Source: Mollicutes bacterium Phil14 | GTDB taxonomy: Bacteria > Bacillota_I > Bacilli_A > ML615J-28 > CAG-698 | Direction of reading: 5' to 3' | NCBI GenBank assembly: GCA_001940985.1 | Contig: MSHB01000009.1 | Span: forward strand, 1 to 50,733 | Length of the DNA: 50,733 bases | Part shown: piece by piece, positions 24,141 through 32,601 of the stretch | Layout: each line of letters begins with the position of its first letter | How positions within the stretch are numbered: the stretch's first letter is position 1 | Notes under the pieces: model-generated | The model's database searches: none | The model's input: the letters and a program-made list of their open reading frames with translations, nothing else | Told to the model about the DNA's origin: nothing | Program-made: the position numbers and the translations under genes

Positions 24141-25415
24141 ATGAAGTATGCATTAACTAATTGCATTATTTTAAATGGGAAAAAAGATATGGAACCCTTA
24201 AAGGGATATTCAATTATTGTTGATGATGGTAAAATAGTTGAAATAACAAATAAAAAAATAGAAAATATTAAAGTGATAAATCTTGAAAATAGATATGTTT
24301 TACCAGGACTTATAAATATGCATGTTCATCTACCAGGTTCTGGAATGCCTAAAGATACTAGTAGACAAAATAAAGAAAGTGTTGATAAATTATTATCACA
24401 CAAATTGACAAGATATATTGTTTATAAAATGTGTGCAAATTTTGCTAAAACTGAACTTTTGAGTGGTGTTACAACAATTAGAACTGTTGGTGGTCTTGCA
24501 AATATTGACTCTACTATCAGAGACAATATAAATAAAGGAAAATTACTAGGACCAAGAATTTTGGCTTCAAATATGGCTTTATCTGTTCCTGGTGGTCATA
24601 TGGCTGGTGTTTTGGCATATGAAGCTCTTGACAGTGCAAGTGCTATTGACTATATCAATAAGATTAGCGAAACTAAGCCTGATTTAATTAAAATCATGAT
24701 TACTGGTGGTGTTTTAGATGCTAAAAAGAAAGGTGAACCAGGAGAAGTAAAAATGAGTGCAGAAATTATTAATGCTGCATGCAAAAGGGCTCATGAACTA
24801 GGATATAAAGTTGCTGCTCATGTGGAATCTACTTTAGGAGTAAAATTAGCATTGGAAAACGGAGTTGATACTATTGAACATGGCGCAAAACTTGACAAAG
24901 AAATAGTTGATTTATTTAAGAAACATAATGCTTCTTTGATTACAACTATTTCACCATCTATTCCACTTGCTAAATTTGATAAGAGTGTTTCAAAAGCTAC
25001 AGATTTAACACAATATAATGGTAATGTTGTTTTTGAAGGAATTGTTTCTGCGTCAAAGACATGCCTTGAAAATGATATAAAAGTTGGATTAGGTACTGAT
25101 ACTGCTTGTCCATTTGTTACTCATTATGATACTTGGAGAGAATTAGCTTATTTTACTAAATATGTAAAAAATGATAATAGAGAGGCTATTTATCACGCAA
25201 CTCTTGAAAATGCTATCATTGCTGGAATAGAAAAAGAAACAGGTAGTATTGATGTTTCAAAATCATGTGACTTAATAGTAGTTGAAAAAAATCCATTAGA
25301 CGATATTACTGCGCTTAGAAAACCAAGTATGGTTATATATAAAGGAAAGATTATAAAAAAACCTAAACTTAAAAAAATTAAATATGTAGAAGAAGAACTA
25401 GATAAGCAATTATAA
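24141..25415 (+). CDS. Amidohydrolase family protein (prolidase/imidazolonepropionase-like)
   Basis: A 424-residue amidohydrolase. The metal ligands of the superfamily are visible: NMHVHL (HxH, residues 61-63), a lysine in DLIKIMITGG expected to be carboxylated, AAHVES, IEHG and GTDTACP (Asp). The N- and C-terminal beta-sandwich parts (VDDGKIVEITNKK; SCDLIVVEKNPLDDI) are also present. This arrangement is typical of the binuclear-zinc branch containing Xaa-Pro dipeptidases and related hydrolases; the exact substrate cannot be given. It has its own promoter and terminator, so it is monocistronic and cytoplasmic, with no signal peptide. Confidence 0.85.
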   Translation: MKYALTNCIILNGKKDMEPLKGYSIIVDDGKIVEITNKKIENIKVINLENRYVLPGLINMHVHLPGSGMPKDTSRQNKESVDKLLSHKLTRYIVYKMCANFAKTELLSGVTTIRTVGGLANIDSTIRDNINKGKLLGPRILASNMALSVPGGHMAGVLAYEALDSASAIDYINKISETKPDLIKIMITGGVLDAKKKGEPGEVKMSAEIINAACKRAHELGYKVAAHVESTLGVKLALENGVDTIEHGAKLDKEIVDLFKKHNASLITTISPSIPLAKFDKSVSKATDLTQYNGNVVFEGIVSASKTCLENDIKVGLGTDTACPFVTHYDTWRELAYFTKYVKNDNREAIYHATLENAIIAGIEKETGSIDVSKSCDLIVVEKNPLDDITALRKPSMVIYKGKIIKKPKLKKIKYVEEELDKQL

Positions 25416-25452
25416 TGATAAAAAAAAATACATATTTTTTGCATAATAATGG

Positions 25453-25490
25453 CCTTTGTGTTATCATAATAATATAAAGGTTTTTAATTT
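25453..25490 (+). terminator. Terminator after the amidohydrolase gene
   Basis: CCTTTGTGTTAT (25453-25464) pairs with ATAATATAAAGG (25469-25480) including two G-T pairs, followed by TTTTTAATTTT. Confidence 0.7.
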
Positions 25491-25505
25491 TGAAAGGAAT
25501 AAAAT

Positions 25506-26543
25506 ATGATGAAAATAGCTTTTTTTGATGTTAAACAATATGATAAAACTGGATTTGATTTTTATTCAGATTTAAACAATATAAAAATCAAATATTATGA
25601 ACCACGATTAACAGCAGATACAGTTGGATTAGCTCAAGGGTTTGATGCCGTTTGTGTTTTTGTAAATGATGAAGTTGATGATTATGTTGTTAATAAATTA
25701 TATGAATATGGAGTGAAAGTGATATTATTAAGATGTGCTGGTTTTAATAATGTTGATACTAAAGCTTGTTTTGGTAAAATACATGTTTATCGAGTTCCAG
25801 CTTATTCACCATATTCAGTAGCTGAACATACAATGGCTTTGCTTCTTACTTCAATAAGAAGAATTCATAAAGCTTATAATAGAACTAGAGATTTCAATTT
25901 TTCTTTGACTGAGTTAACGGGGTTTGATTTGTTTGGGAAAACTATTGGAATTATAGGAACTGGAAAAATAGGTAAAATATTTGCTAATATCTGTAATGGA
26001 TTTGGAATGAATATTATATGTTACGATAAATTCCCAGATAAAAGTAGCAAACTAAAATATGTAGATTTACAAGAATTGTTTAAAAAATCAGATATTATTT
26101 CACTTCATTGCCCATTAACTGATGAAACTAGTTATTTGATTAATAAAAATAGTATTGATGTTATGAAAAAAGGTGTTGTGATTATTAATACATCTAGAGG
26201 TGGATTAATAAATACTGAAGATTTAATTGATGCAATAAAAAATAAGAAAGTTGGAGCAGCTTGTCTAGACGTATATGAAGAAGAAAATGATATTTTCTTT
26301 AGAGATTTTTCTAATCATATAGTTCAAGATGATCAGTTAGCTAGGCTGATATCACTTCCTAATGTTATTGTTACATCTCATCAGGCATTTCTAACTAAAG
26401 AAGCTCTTGATAATATAGCTCAAATGACAATAAATAATTTAATTTCTTTTTATGAAAACAAACCAAATATTAATAATGAAGTATGTTATGTTTGTGCAAA
26501 AAGAGAAGAATGTCATAAAGAAAAAAGTGGCAAATGTTTTTAA
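25506..26543 (+). CDS. D-lactate dehydrogenase-like 2-hydroxyacid dehydrogenase with Cys-rich tail
   Basis: A 345-residue NAD-dependent D-2-hydroxyacid dehydrogenase, most like fermentative D-lactate dehydrogenase. Visible are the N-terminal catalytic-domain segment LRCAGFNNVD, the Rossmann motif GIIGTGKIGKIFA (about 145-157), INTSRGGLINT with the substrate-binding Arg, DVYEEEND with the catalytic Glu, and VTSHQAFLT with the catalytic His. It would reduce pyruvate to D-lactate and regenerate NAD during fermentation. After the usual end comes an extra tail with Cys327, Cys330, Cys336 and Cys344 (CYVC...C...CF), an unusual possible metal or redox site. AAAGGA precedes ATG 25506. Confidence 0.9.
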   Translation: MMKIAFFDVKQYDKTGFDFYSDLNNIKIKYYEPRLTADTVGLAQGFDAVCVFVNDEVDDYVVNKLYEYGVKVILLRCAGFNNVDTKACFGKIHVYRVPAYSPYSVAEHTMALLLTSIRRIHKAYNRTRDFNFSLTELTGFDLFGKTIGIIGTGKIGKIFANICNGFGMNIICYDKFPDKSSKLKYVDLQELFKKSDIISLHCPLTDETSYLINKNSIDVMKKGVVIINTSRGGLINTEDLIDAIKNKKVGAACLDVYEEENDIFFRDFSNHIVQDDQLARLISLPNVIVTSHQAFLTKEALDNIAQMTINNLISFYENKPNINNEVCYVCAKREECHKEKSGKCF

Positions 26544-26611
26544 TTTTAGTATGATGTCAAAAGTTAAAAAAAGGATTACAAAAGCTAATTTTGGAAAAAA
26601 GAATTTACATA

Positions 26612-26640
26612 TTGAAAAATATGTCGATTTCATGTAAAAT
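26612..26640 (+). promoter_or_regulatory. Promoter of the cvpA-like gene
   Basis: TTGAAA (26612-26617), 17 bp, TAAAAT (26635-26640), 26 bp before the start codon. Confidence 0.6.
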
Positions 26641-26666
26641 ATATATGTTATTTAAGGAGAAAAAAC

Positions 26667-27845
26667 ATGAATTATATTGAATTATTGTTTTTAGTATTAA
26701 TTGGAATTTTTGTTGTATTGGGCCTATTTATTGGGTTTGGTAGAGGAGGAAAGAGAGCTATTTTTAGATTACTATTAATTGCTGCCTCATTTATTATTGC
26801 TTGGATATTTAAAGATAAACTAGTTGATAAACTAGAGTCACTAGAACTTTTCCCTGTTGATGGTAATAAAGTAAATATAATAGAATACATAAATGCAAGC
26901 CTTCAAGATGAAATGAAAAATATCAGTTATTTATTTGAGTACATTGTTACTATGATATTGACAGCATTATCATTTGTAATTATATTTATAGTATTAAAAT
27001 TATTAACTTTAATAGTATATGCTATACTTAAGGGCCTATTTAGTAAAAATAATGGTAAACATACTTTACTAGGTGGAATAGTAGGAGCATTTGCTGGTGT
27101 TGTTATTGCTTTTGCTATTTGCGTTCCTATTAATGGAATTCTTAATGAAGTAGCGAAATTATCTGAAATTGAAATTGATGGTTCAAAAGTAATTGATTTA
27201 GATGGTCTTGGAGCAGAAGTCAACCCTAAAGAATATGCTGATTCTACAGTTTCTAAAACTTTAAGTAAAATTGGAAATGGATTTTTTGCTAAATTAACAA
27301 CTATTAAAACAGATGAAGGCAAAAACTTAACATTAGATGAGGAAATAGAAGCAATTGTTTTTGTATCTAATATGTCTAATGATTTAGGAAAAATTTCAAA
27401 AGTTGATTTCTCTGCAGGATTAAATGAAGCGAATATTAGTGAAGTTAAAGATATCTTAACTAATCTTGATAACTTAAAATCAGAAATGAGTGAAGGATCA
27501 GTAGATATTATAAATAAGGCTATTAAAGATGTTGCTGCATCATTAGGTGAAGATTTACCTATTGATTTAAATGATTTTGACTTGTCAGAAGTAGAATTTG
27601 TAAATGAAGGAAATATTTTAGAACAAGCTTATAATTATCAAACTTCTGGAACTATAGATGCTGATTCATTAATTAAATCATTAGCAAATAGTAAACTTAT
27701 TTTACCTATGGCAAAAACTGCAGATTTCAAACTAGAATTAAATGAATCACAACAAGCAGAAATTGAAGCTGCAATATCAAAATTAGAAAATATTAATAGT
27801 GAAACTATAAATGATATTAAAAATATGTTTAATCTTAATAAGTAA
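26667..27845 (+). CDS. CvpA family membrane protein
   Basis: A 392-residue protein. The first 180 residues carry about four membrane helices in the CvpA pattern (LLFLVLIGIFVVLGLFIGFGRGGKRAIF with breaks, then LLGGIVGAFAGVVIAFAICVPING). About 200 residues of acidic, helical sequence follow, probably on one face of the membrane. CvpA relatives are linked to colicin V export and to envelope maintenance, with no settled biochemical function. AAGGAG lies 7 nt before the ATG. The long soluble C-terminus is larger than in minimal CvpA proteins. Promoter and terminator show a single-gene unit. Confidence 0.8.
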   Translation: MNYIELLFLVLIGIFVVLGLFIGFGRGGKRAIFRLLLIAASFIIAWIFKDKLVDKLESLELFPVDGNKVNIIEYINASLQDEMKNISYLFEYIVTMILTALSFVIIFIVLKLLTLIVYAILKGLFSKNNGKHTLLGGIVGAFAGVVIAFAICVPINGILNEVAKLSEIEIDGSKVIDLDGLGAEVNPKEYADSTVSKTLSKIGNGFFAKLTTIKTDEGKNLTLDEEIEAIVFVSNMSNDLGKISKVDFSAGLNEANISEVKDILTNLDNLKSEMSEGSVDIINKAIKDVAASLGEDLPIDLNDFDLSEVEFVNEGNILEQAYNYQTSGTIDADSLIKSLANSKLILPMAKTADFKLELNESQQAEIEAAISKLENINSETINDIKNMFNLNK

Positions 27846-27851
27846 AATATG

Positions 27852-27880
27852 AATCATTTTGCAATGCAAAATGATTTTTA
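27852..27880 (+). terminator. Terminator after the cvpA-like gene
   Basis: AATCATTTTGC (27852-27862), 3-nt loop, GCAAAATGATT (27866-27876), then T: a perfect 11-bp stem. Confidence 0.88.
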
Positions 27881-27882
27881 TA

Positions 27883-27911
27883 TTGATAATATTATATCAA
27901 GGTGTTATAAT
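27883..27911 (+). promoter_or_regulatory. Promoter of the DUF1653 gene
   Basis: TTGATA (27883-27888), 17 bp, TATAAT (27906-27911), immediately after the preceding terminator. Confidence 0.65.
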
Positions 27912-27931
27912 AAATCATCAAAGGTGCAATT

Positions 27932-28180
27932 ATGAATGAATTAATTATTGGTAGAATTTACAAACATTTTAAAGGAAATTACTATTTAGTTGAAGGAATC
28001 GCAAAGGACTCAGAAACTTGTGAGGAAGTTGTGATATACAGAAAATTGTATGATGATGGTTCTTTATGGATAAGACCTGTAAGTATGTTTTTAAGTGAAG
28101 TTGATTATAAAAAATATCCTCATTGTAAACAAAAGTATAGATTCGAACTACAAGTAGTTGAAAATAGCATAAAAAAATGA
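27932..28180 (+). CDS. DUF1653 domain protein
   Basis: An 82-residue single-domain protein matching DUF1653: [51 protein letters not shown], a compact beta-barrel-like fold. DUF1653 proteins are widespread small bacterial proteins of unknown function. AGGTG precedes ATG 27932. The stop is TGA, supporting standard decoding. It has its own promoter but no obvious terminator before the next promoter region. Confidence 0.85.
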   Translation: MNELIIGRIYKHFKGNYYLVEGIAKDSETCEEVVIYRKLYDDGSLWIRPVSMFLSEVDYKKYPHCKQKYRFELQVVENSIKK

Positions 28181-28216
28181 TTTTTTTCTCTTTGCAACTT
28201 TCAGTTGACAAATTTC

Positions 28217-28258
28217 AAAGTTAACTTTCTTGTGCGCAACCAAGAAAAAGAGTATCAT
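28217..28258 (+). promoter_or_regulatory. Promoter and operator candidates of the membrane XRE regulator
   Basis: TTGTGC (28230-28235), 17 bp, TATCAT (28253-28258). Two inverted repeats overlap it: AAAGTTAACTTT (28217-28228, perfect) and TTTCTTG-8 nt-CAAGAAA (28226-28247), the latter covering the -35 box and spacer. A separate TTGACA at 28205-28210 has no good -10 partner. Confidence 0.5.
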
Positions 28259-28291
28259 ATGGCATGTAAAAAATGAAAAGGAGAAAAAAAT

Positions 28292-29281
28292 ATGATTTTA
28301 GCAGACAAAATTATTTTACTTAGAAAGAAAGCTGGTTGGTCTCAAGAAGAGCTTGCTGATCAATTAAATGTTACTAGACAATCTGTATCAAAATGGGAAG
28401 GGGCACAATCTATTCCTGATATGGATAAAATATTAATGATGAGCAAATTGTTTGGAGTTACAACTGATTATTTATTAAAAGATGAATTAGAAGAGGAAGA
28501 ACTTATTAGTAGTGAACCAGTTAGTGAAGTTCATCGAATTAAGTTGGAAGATGCTTCAAAGTTTTTATTAACTATGAAAGAGGTTAGTCCAAAGTTGGCA
28601 TTAGGAACTTTTTTGTGCATAATTTCACCTATTACTTTATTAATACTTGCGGCAATAAGTGAAGTTGAAAAATACAAGTTGAATGAAAATGCAGCTTGTG
28701 GAATAGGATTAATCGTATTAATTGTTTTTGTTGTTCTTGGTGTTATGAATTTTGTTAGTTCTTCAATAAAAACTAAAGAATATGAATTTTTGGAAAATCA
28801 AAACTTTGAAACTGAGTATGGCGTTATTGGTATGGCTAAGGAAAGAAAAAAAGAATACAAAGATACATATCAAAGATTAATGACTATTGGAGTAGTTTTA
28901 TGTATTCTATCAGTGATACCTTTATTTGTGGCTATATGTTTAGATGAAAGTGATTTAATTTATTCGATTTCTGTAGGATTGTTACTATTTATTGTTGCAT
29001 GTGGAGTTTACTTTTTAGTGTATGGCAGAGTATATCAATCAGCATTAGAAAAATTATTAGAAGAAGGAGATTATTCTCGTAAAAAGAAGGCCAAAAAAGG
29101 TTTAGTAAGTTTAGTCACTGCTGTTTTTTGGTTAGCTACAACTGCGATTTATTTATTTATAATTCTTAGTAATTTTGTTAGTAATAGTAAAAGTTGGATT
29201 ATATGGCCAATTGCTGGAGTGATTTTCCCAATAGTAATTGTCATTATTGAATCTGTTGAAAAGAAAGAAAGGAAAAAATAA
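28292..29281 (+). CDS. XRE regulator with membrane-spanning C-terminal domain
   Basis: A 329-residue protein with an N-terminal XRE helix-turn-helix (residues 4-58: ADKIILLRKKAGWSQEELADQLNVTRQSVSKWEG) and a C-terminal half containing about six hydrophobic helices (for example LALGTFLCIISPITLLILAA; GIGLIVLIVFVVLGVMNFV). Such membrane-tethered regulators are common in Firmicutes and often control an adjacent envelope or defence gene. Here the next gene, 6 bp downstream, encodes a DUF4097 lipoprotein, so the pair is an operon possibly responding to envelope state. AAAAGGAG precedes the ATG. Inverted repeats at the promoter suggest autoregulation. Confidence 0.85.
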   Translation: MILADKIILLRKKAGWSQEELADQLNVTRQSVSKWEGAQSIPDMDKILMMSKLFGVTTDYLLKDELEEEELISSEPVSEVHRIKLEDASKFLLTMKEVSPKLALGTFLCIISPITLLILAAISEVEKYKLNENAACGIGLIVLIVFVVLGVMNFVSSSIKTKEYEFLENQNFETEYGVIGMAKERKKEYKDTYQRLMTIGVVLCILSVIPLFVAICLDESDLIYSISVGLLLFIVACGVYFLVYGRVYQSALEKLLEEGDYSRKKKAKKGLVSLVTAVFWLATTAIYLFIILSNFVSNSKSWIIWPIAGVIFPIVIVIIESVEKKERKK

Positions 29282-29287
29282 ATAAAT

Positions 29288-30136
29288 ATGAAAAAAATAT
29301 TTGTTGTATTGTGTTTATTAGTTATGGCGTTAACGTTTACTGGATGCAGTGGCGTAATAAGAATGCATTCATATAAAAATAGTGAAAAATATTCTGTTGG
29401 AAATAAAGAATATTCTGGTGAAATAAAAAAATTGAATATTGATTGGTATGTTGGTAGAGTTAAAATAGTTATTAGTGATAAAATATCTATTAGTGAAAAT
29501 AGTAATGATTTAAAAGATAAACAAAAAGTTCATTCATATTTTGAAGATGGTGTTTTAGATGTTAAGTTTTGGGAATCCGGATATTCTGCAAAGATTAATG
29601 ATGCCGATAAGCATGTTACTATTGAAATTCCTAATGGAGTAGATATTAGTATAAATTCTATTAGTGCGTTAATTACAACTGATGATATTGAGAACAATAA
29701 TATTGATATAAAAACAGTTTCTGGTAATATTGATATTAGTTCTTTAGTTAGTAAAAGTGTTAATATTTATTCAGTGAGCGGTTCAATCACTATTGATAAA
29801 GTCGTTTGTGATAAACTAGAAATGGAAAGTGTATCTGGGGGGATTGAAACTCTTGATACTACGACTAAAAATATTAAAGTGAATACTGTAAGTGGAAAAA
29901 TTTATGTTAGTTTAAGAGACTTTATTGATGCTGATTTTGATAGCGTCAGTGCAAAAGTTAATGTAAAACTTTTAGATGAATTAGGAATGATGATAAAGTT
30001 TAAAACTACAAGTGGAGAATTGATTGTTGATAATGAAAATATAAGTTTTAAAATAGTAGATAAAAAATACAAAATCGGTGATGGAAGTAGAAATCTTGAT
30101 GTTAAAACTACGAGTGGTGATTTCCATTTAAGATAA
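29288..30136 (+). CDS. DUF4097 beta-strand-repeat lipoprotein
   Basis: A 282-residue lipoprotein with lipobox FTGC (Cys20) followed by a right-handed beta-repeat domain of the DUF4097 type. Repeated units of the form VSGNIDI, VSGSITI, VSGGIET, VSGKIYV, VSAKVNV and TSGELIV, TSGDFHL are visible from about residue 145 to the end. The family is described as a putative adhesin and is often encoded next to HTH or stress-response membrane regulators. Here it shares an operon with the membrane XRE protein. It should sit on the outer face of the membrane. A terminator follows. Confidence 0.88.
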   Translation: MKKIFVVLCLLVMALTFTGCSGVIRMHSYKNSEKYSVGNKEYSGEIKKLNIDWYVGRVKIVISDKISISENSNDLKDKQKVHSYFEDGVLDVKFWESGYSAKINDADKHVTIEIPNGVDISINSISALITTDDIENNNIDIKTVSGNIDISSLVSKSVNIYSVSGSITIDKVVCDKLEMESVSGGIETLDTTTKNIKVNTVSGKIYVSLRDFIDADFDSVSAKVNVKLLDELGMMIKFKTTSGELIVDNENISFKIVDKKYKIGDGSRNLDVKTTSGDFHLR

Positions 30137-30142
30137 TTATAT

Positions 30143-30173
30143 AAGACAAAGCTAGTATGTTTTGTCTTTTTTT
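30143..30173 (+). terminator. Terminator after the DUF4097 gene
   Basis: AAGACAAA (30143-30150) pairs with TTTGTCTT (30161-30168), followed by T. Confidence 0.85.
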
Positions 30174-30186
30174 ATATAGTTTTTTA

Positions 30187-30231
30187 TTGACAAACATATA
30201 TTTTATTTGTTAAAATTAAATTAATTTAATT
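30187..30231 (+). promoter_or_regulatory. Promoter of the DUF1538/PII operon
   Basis: TTGACA (30187-30192), 18 bp, TAAAAT (30211-30216). An all-A/T 18-bp palindrome spans 30214-30231 at the expected start site; with this composition it may be chance. Confidence 0.6.
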
Positions 30232-30261
30232 GAAATATTTTATAAGAAAGGAGATAAAAAT

Positions 30262-31797
30262 ATGAGAAAAAACTTAAATGTTTTTAGAAGGGATAAGAGC
30301 ATATTGATGGATAAAATTAAAGAATCTTTTTCATCTGTCATACCAATTTCACTTATTGTTTTATTTTTATGCTTTACAATTACCCCAATTAAAAGTGACG
30401 TTTTATTGTCATTCATTATAGGAACATTTTTTGTTGTTGTTGGAATGGGTCTATTTTCATTGGGAGCTGATGTAGCTATGACACCGATAGGCGAATACGT
30501 TGGTGAATCAACTATTAAAAGTAAAAAGATTTGGATTATTATTCCTGTTTTCTTTTTTTTAGGTGTTATAATTACTATTTCAGAACCTGATTTATCAGTA
30601 TTAGCTGCTCAATTAGCAAATACTATAAATAGTTGGACATTGATAATATCTGTTGGTGTTGGCGTGGGAGTGTTTTTAGTAATTGCCTTTTTGAGAATAG
30701 TTTTAAAAATAAAATTGAAATATTTGTTGTTAGGATTTTATTTAATTATTTTTATTTTGGCATTCTTTGTTCCAGAAACATTTTTACCATTAGCATTTGA
30801 TGCTGGTGGTGTAACAACTGGTCCAATGAGTGTGCCATTTATAATGGCTGTTGGAACTGGTGTTGCTATGACCAGAAGTGATAAAGAAGCACAAGATGAT
30901 AGTTTCGGTTTGACAGCACTTTGTTCTATTGGGCCGATATTAGCAGTTATGATATTGGGTTTAATATACAAACCATCAAGTATTGAAACTCCTGTTTATA
31001 ATATTAATTTTGGAGAAAACTCAAAAGATTTGTGTTCAGTATTTTTGAAAAATATTCCTTATTATTTTAAAGAAGTTGGAATTGCTTTATTGCCAATTGT
31101 TGGTTTCTTTATGATTTTCCAATTGTTTGGAAATAAATTAACGAAAAACACTAACTACAAGATCTTTATTGGAATATTGTATACATATTTAGGATTGACA
31201 TTTTTCCTACTTGGCGTTAATGTTGGCTTCTTACCTGTAGGTAATTATTTAGGTGCTGAAATAGGAAAACTAAGTTATAATTGGATAGCAGTTCCTATAG
31301 GAATGTTATTAGGATTCTTTGTTGTTGCAGCAGAGCCAGCTGTTCATGTTTTAACTAAGCAAGTTTATGAAATAACATCCGGAAATATTCCAAAGCGTGC
31401 CTTAAGTATTAGTTTAATGATAGGAGTAGCAGTATCAATAGGATTAGCAATGTTAAGAATACTATTAGGTATTCCAATCTTATATTTTTTAATTCCTTTC
31501 TATTTGATTGCAATAATTTTAGCTTTTATTGTTCCAGATATCTTTTCAGCTGTTGCATTTGACTCTGGTGGAGTTGCTTCAGGAGCAATGACTGCAAGTT
31601 TCATTTTGCCATTTTCTTTAGGATTATGTGATGCTGTCGGTGGTAATATCGCTAAAGAAGGATTTGGTGTTGTGGCAATGGTTGCTATGACTCCACTTGT
31701 AGCAATACAAATATTAGGATTAGTATATAAAATTAAAGTTAAACGTATGCAAAAGAATAATTACTCTAATTCAGCAGAAGATGAGATTATCGGTTAG
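30262..31797 (+). CDS. DUF1538 family membrane protein
   Basis: A 511-residue polytopic protein, about 14 hydrophobic helices, of the DUF1538 family. It is an internal duplication. TPIGEYVGE and ISEPDLSVLAAQL in the first half correspond to LPVGNYLGAE and AAEPAVHVLTKQV in the second; likewise LAFDAGGVTTGPMSVPFIMAVGTGVA to VAFDSGGVASGAMTASFILPFSLGLC. Such inverted or tandem repeats with conserved polar loops are typical of transporters, but the substrate is unknown. It is followed 8 bp later by a PII-like gene, suggesting a transporter gated by a PII-type sensor, as with AmtB-GlnK or SbtA-SbtB (analogy only). AAAGGAG precedes the ATG. Confidence 0.87.
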   Translation: MRKNLNVFRRDKSILMDKIKESFSSVIPISLIVLFLCFTITPIKSDVLLSFIIGTFFVVVGMGLFSLGADVAMTPIGEYVGESTIKSKKIWIIIPVFFFLGVIITISEPDLSVLAAQLANTINSWTLIISVGVGVGVFLVIAFLRIVLKIKLKYLLLGFYLIIFILAFFVPETFLPLAFDAGGVTTGPMSVPFIMAVGTGVAMTRSDKEAQDDSFGLTALCSIGPILAVMILGLIYKPSSIETPVYNINFGENSKDLCSVFLKNIPYYFKEVGIALLPIVGFFMIFQLFGNKLTKNTNYKIFIGILYTYLGLTFFLLGVNVGFLPVGNYLGAEIGKLSYNWIAVPIGMLLGFFVVAAEPAVHVLTKQVYEITSGNIPKRALSISLMIGVAVSIGLAMLRILLGIPILYFLIPFYLIAIILAFIVPDIFSAVAFDSGGVASGAMTASFILPFSLGLCDAVGGNIAKEGFGVVAMVAMTPLVAIQILGLVYKIKVKRMQKNNYSNSAEDEIIG

Positions 31798-31805
31798 GAG
31801 GAAAT

Positions 31806-32474
31806 ATGACTGGATATAAATATCTTATTACAATAGCAAATAGAAAATTTGCTGAAGAATATTTAGAATTTTTTAAAGATTATAATATAAATCATGTCTT
31901 AGAAAAATTCTGTAATGGAACTGCCACAAATACTACTCTTGATTTTTTGGGGCTGAAAGATAATCATAATGTTATGTTTGAAACGTTAATAACTAATGAG
32001 AAAACAAAAGAATTAATCAAAGGATTAAGAAATGAAATGAACATCGAGGGTGCTGGGAATGGAATTGCATTGTTTATTTCAGTTGATGGCATTGGTGGAA
32101 AATCTAGCAAAGAATACTTTATTGATGAAAAAAATTCTGAGAGCAAGGAGAATACAAATATGGAATCATATAATAGTGTGTTAATAATAACAATAGTTGA
32201 TAAAGGCAATACAGAATTGGTTATGGATTCAGCAAAAGCTGCTGGTGCTACTGGAGGCACTGTAGTTAGAGCACATGGAACAGGTACTGATATAGCAAAA
32301 TTTTTCGGTATAACAATATCTGAAGAAAAAGAAATGGTATATATTGTTTCTAGTAGAGCAAATAGAGATAACATTATGAAAGCGATAATGGAAAAGGCTG
32401 GTAGAGGTACTGCTGCTCATGGCGTAGTGTTCTCATTACCTATTGATAAAGTTATCGGCATGAGTATAGAATAA
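31806..32474 (+). CDS. PII-like signalling protein with two tandem domains
   Basis: A 222-residue protein made of two PII/ferredoxin-like halves. The second half (about 118-222) is the clearer one: SVLIITIVDKGNTELVMDSAKAAGATGGTVVRAHG with breaks, GTAAHGVVFSLPIDKVIGM. It includes the GGTVVRA and GRGTAAHGVVF segments that match nucleotide-binding PII strands and T-loop surroundings. The first half (1-110) has the weaker parallel YKYLITIANRKFAEEYLEFF and GIALFISVDGIGG. It is cytoplasmic and in an operon with the DUF1538 membrane protein. PII proteins sense nucleotides and bind transporters; the ligand here is unknown. A strong terminator follows. Confidence 0.82.
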   Translation: MTGYKYLITIANRKFAEEYLEFFKDYNINHVLEKFCNGTATNTTLDFLGLKDNHNVMFETLITNEKTKELIKGLRNEMNIEGAGNGIALFISVDGIGGKSSKEYFIDEKNSESKENTNMESYNSVLIITIVDKGNTELVMDSAKAAGATGGTVVRAHGTGTDIAKFFGITISEEKEMVYIVSSRANRDNIMKAIMEKAGRGTAAHGVVFSLPIDKVIGMSIE

Positions 32475-32478
32475 AACT

Positions 32479-32530
32479 AGATATTTCAGTGATTTGGCAA
32501 AACGTTTGCTTTATCCTGAAATATCTTTTT
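32479..32530 (+). terminator. Terminator of the DUF1538/PII operon
   Basis: AGATATTTCAG (32479-32489) and CTGAAATATCT (32516-32526) form a perfect 11-bp stem with a T tail. Confidence 0.85.
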
Positions 32531-32536
32531 ATTTGA

Positions 32537-32565
32537 TTGAAAAAAAATACAAAATATGATAAAAT
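32537..32565 (+). promoter_or_regulatory. Promoter of the BmrCD-like operon
   Basis: TTGAAA (32537-32542), 17 bp, TAAAAT (32560-32565). Confidence 0.65.
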
Positions 32566-32601
32566 ATTCATAACTTTTTAAGTAAAAAGGACGGAATAGG
32601 T

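Noticed and set aside
26452..26637. Frame continuing past the D-lactate dehydrogenase stop, suggesting a frameshifted C-terminus
   Set aside because: The dehydrogenase is already full length; the alternative frame is low-complexity lysine-rich sequence without a ribosome site.
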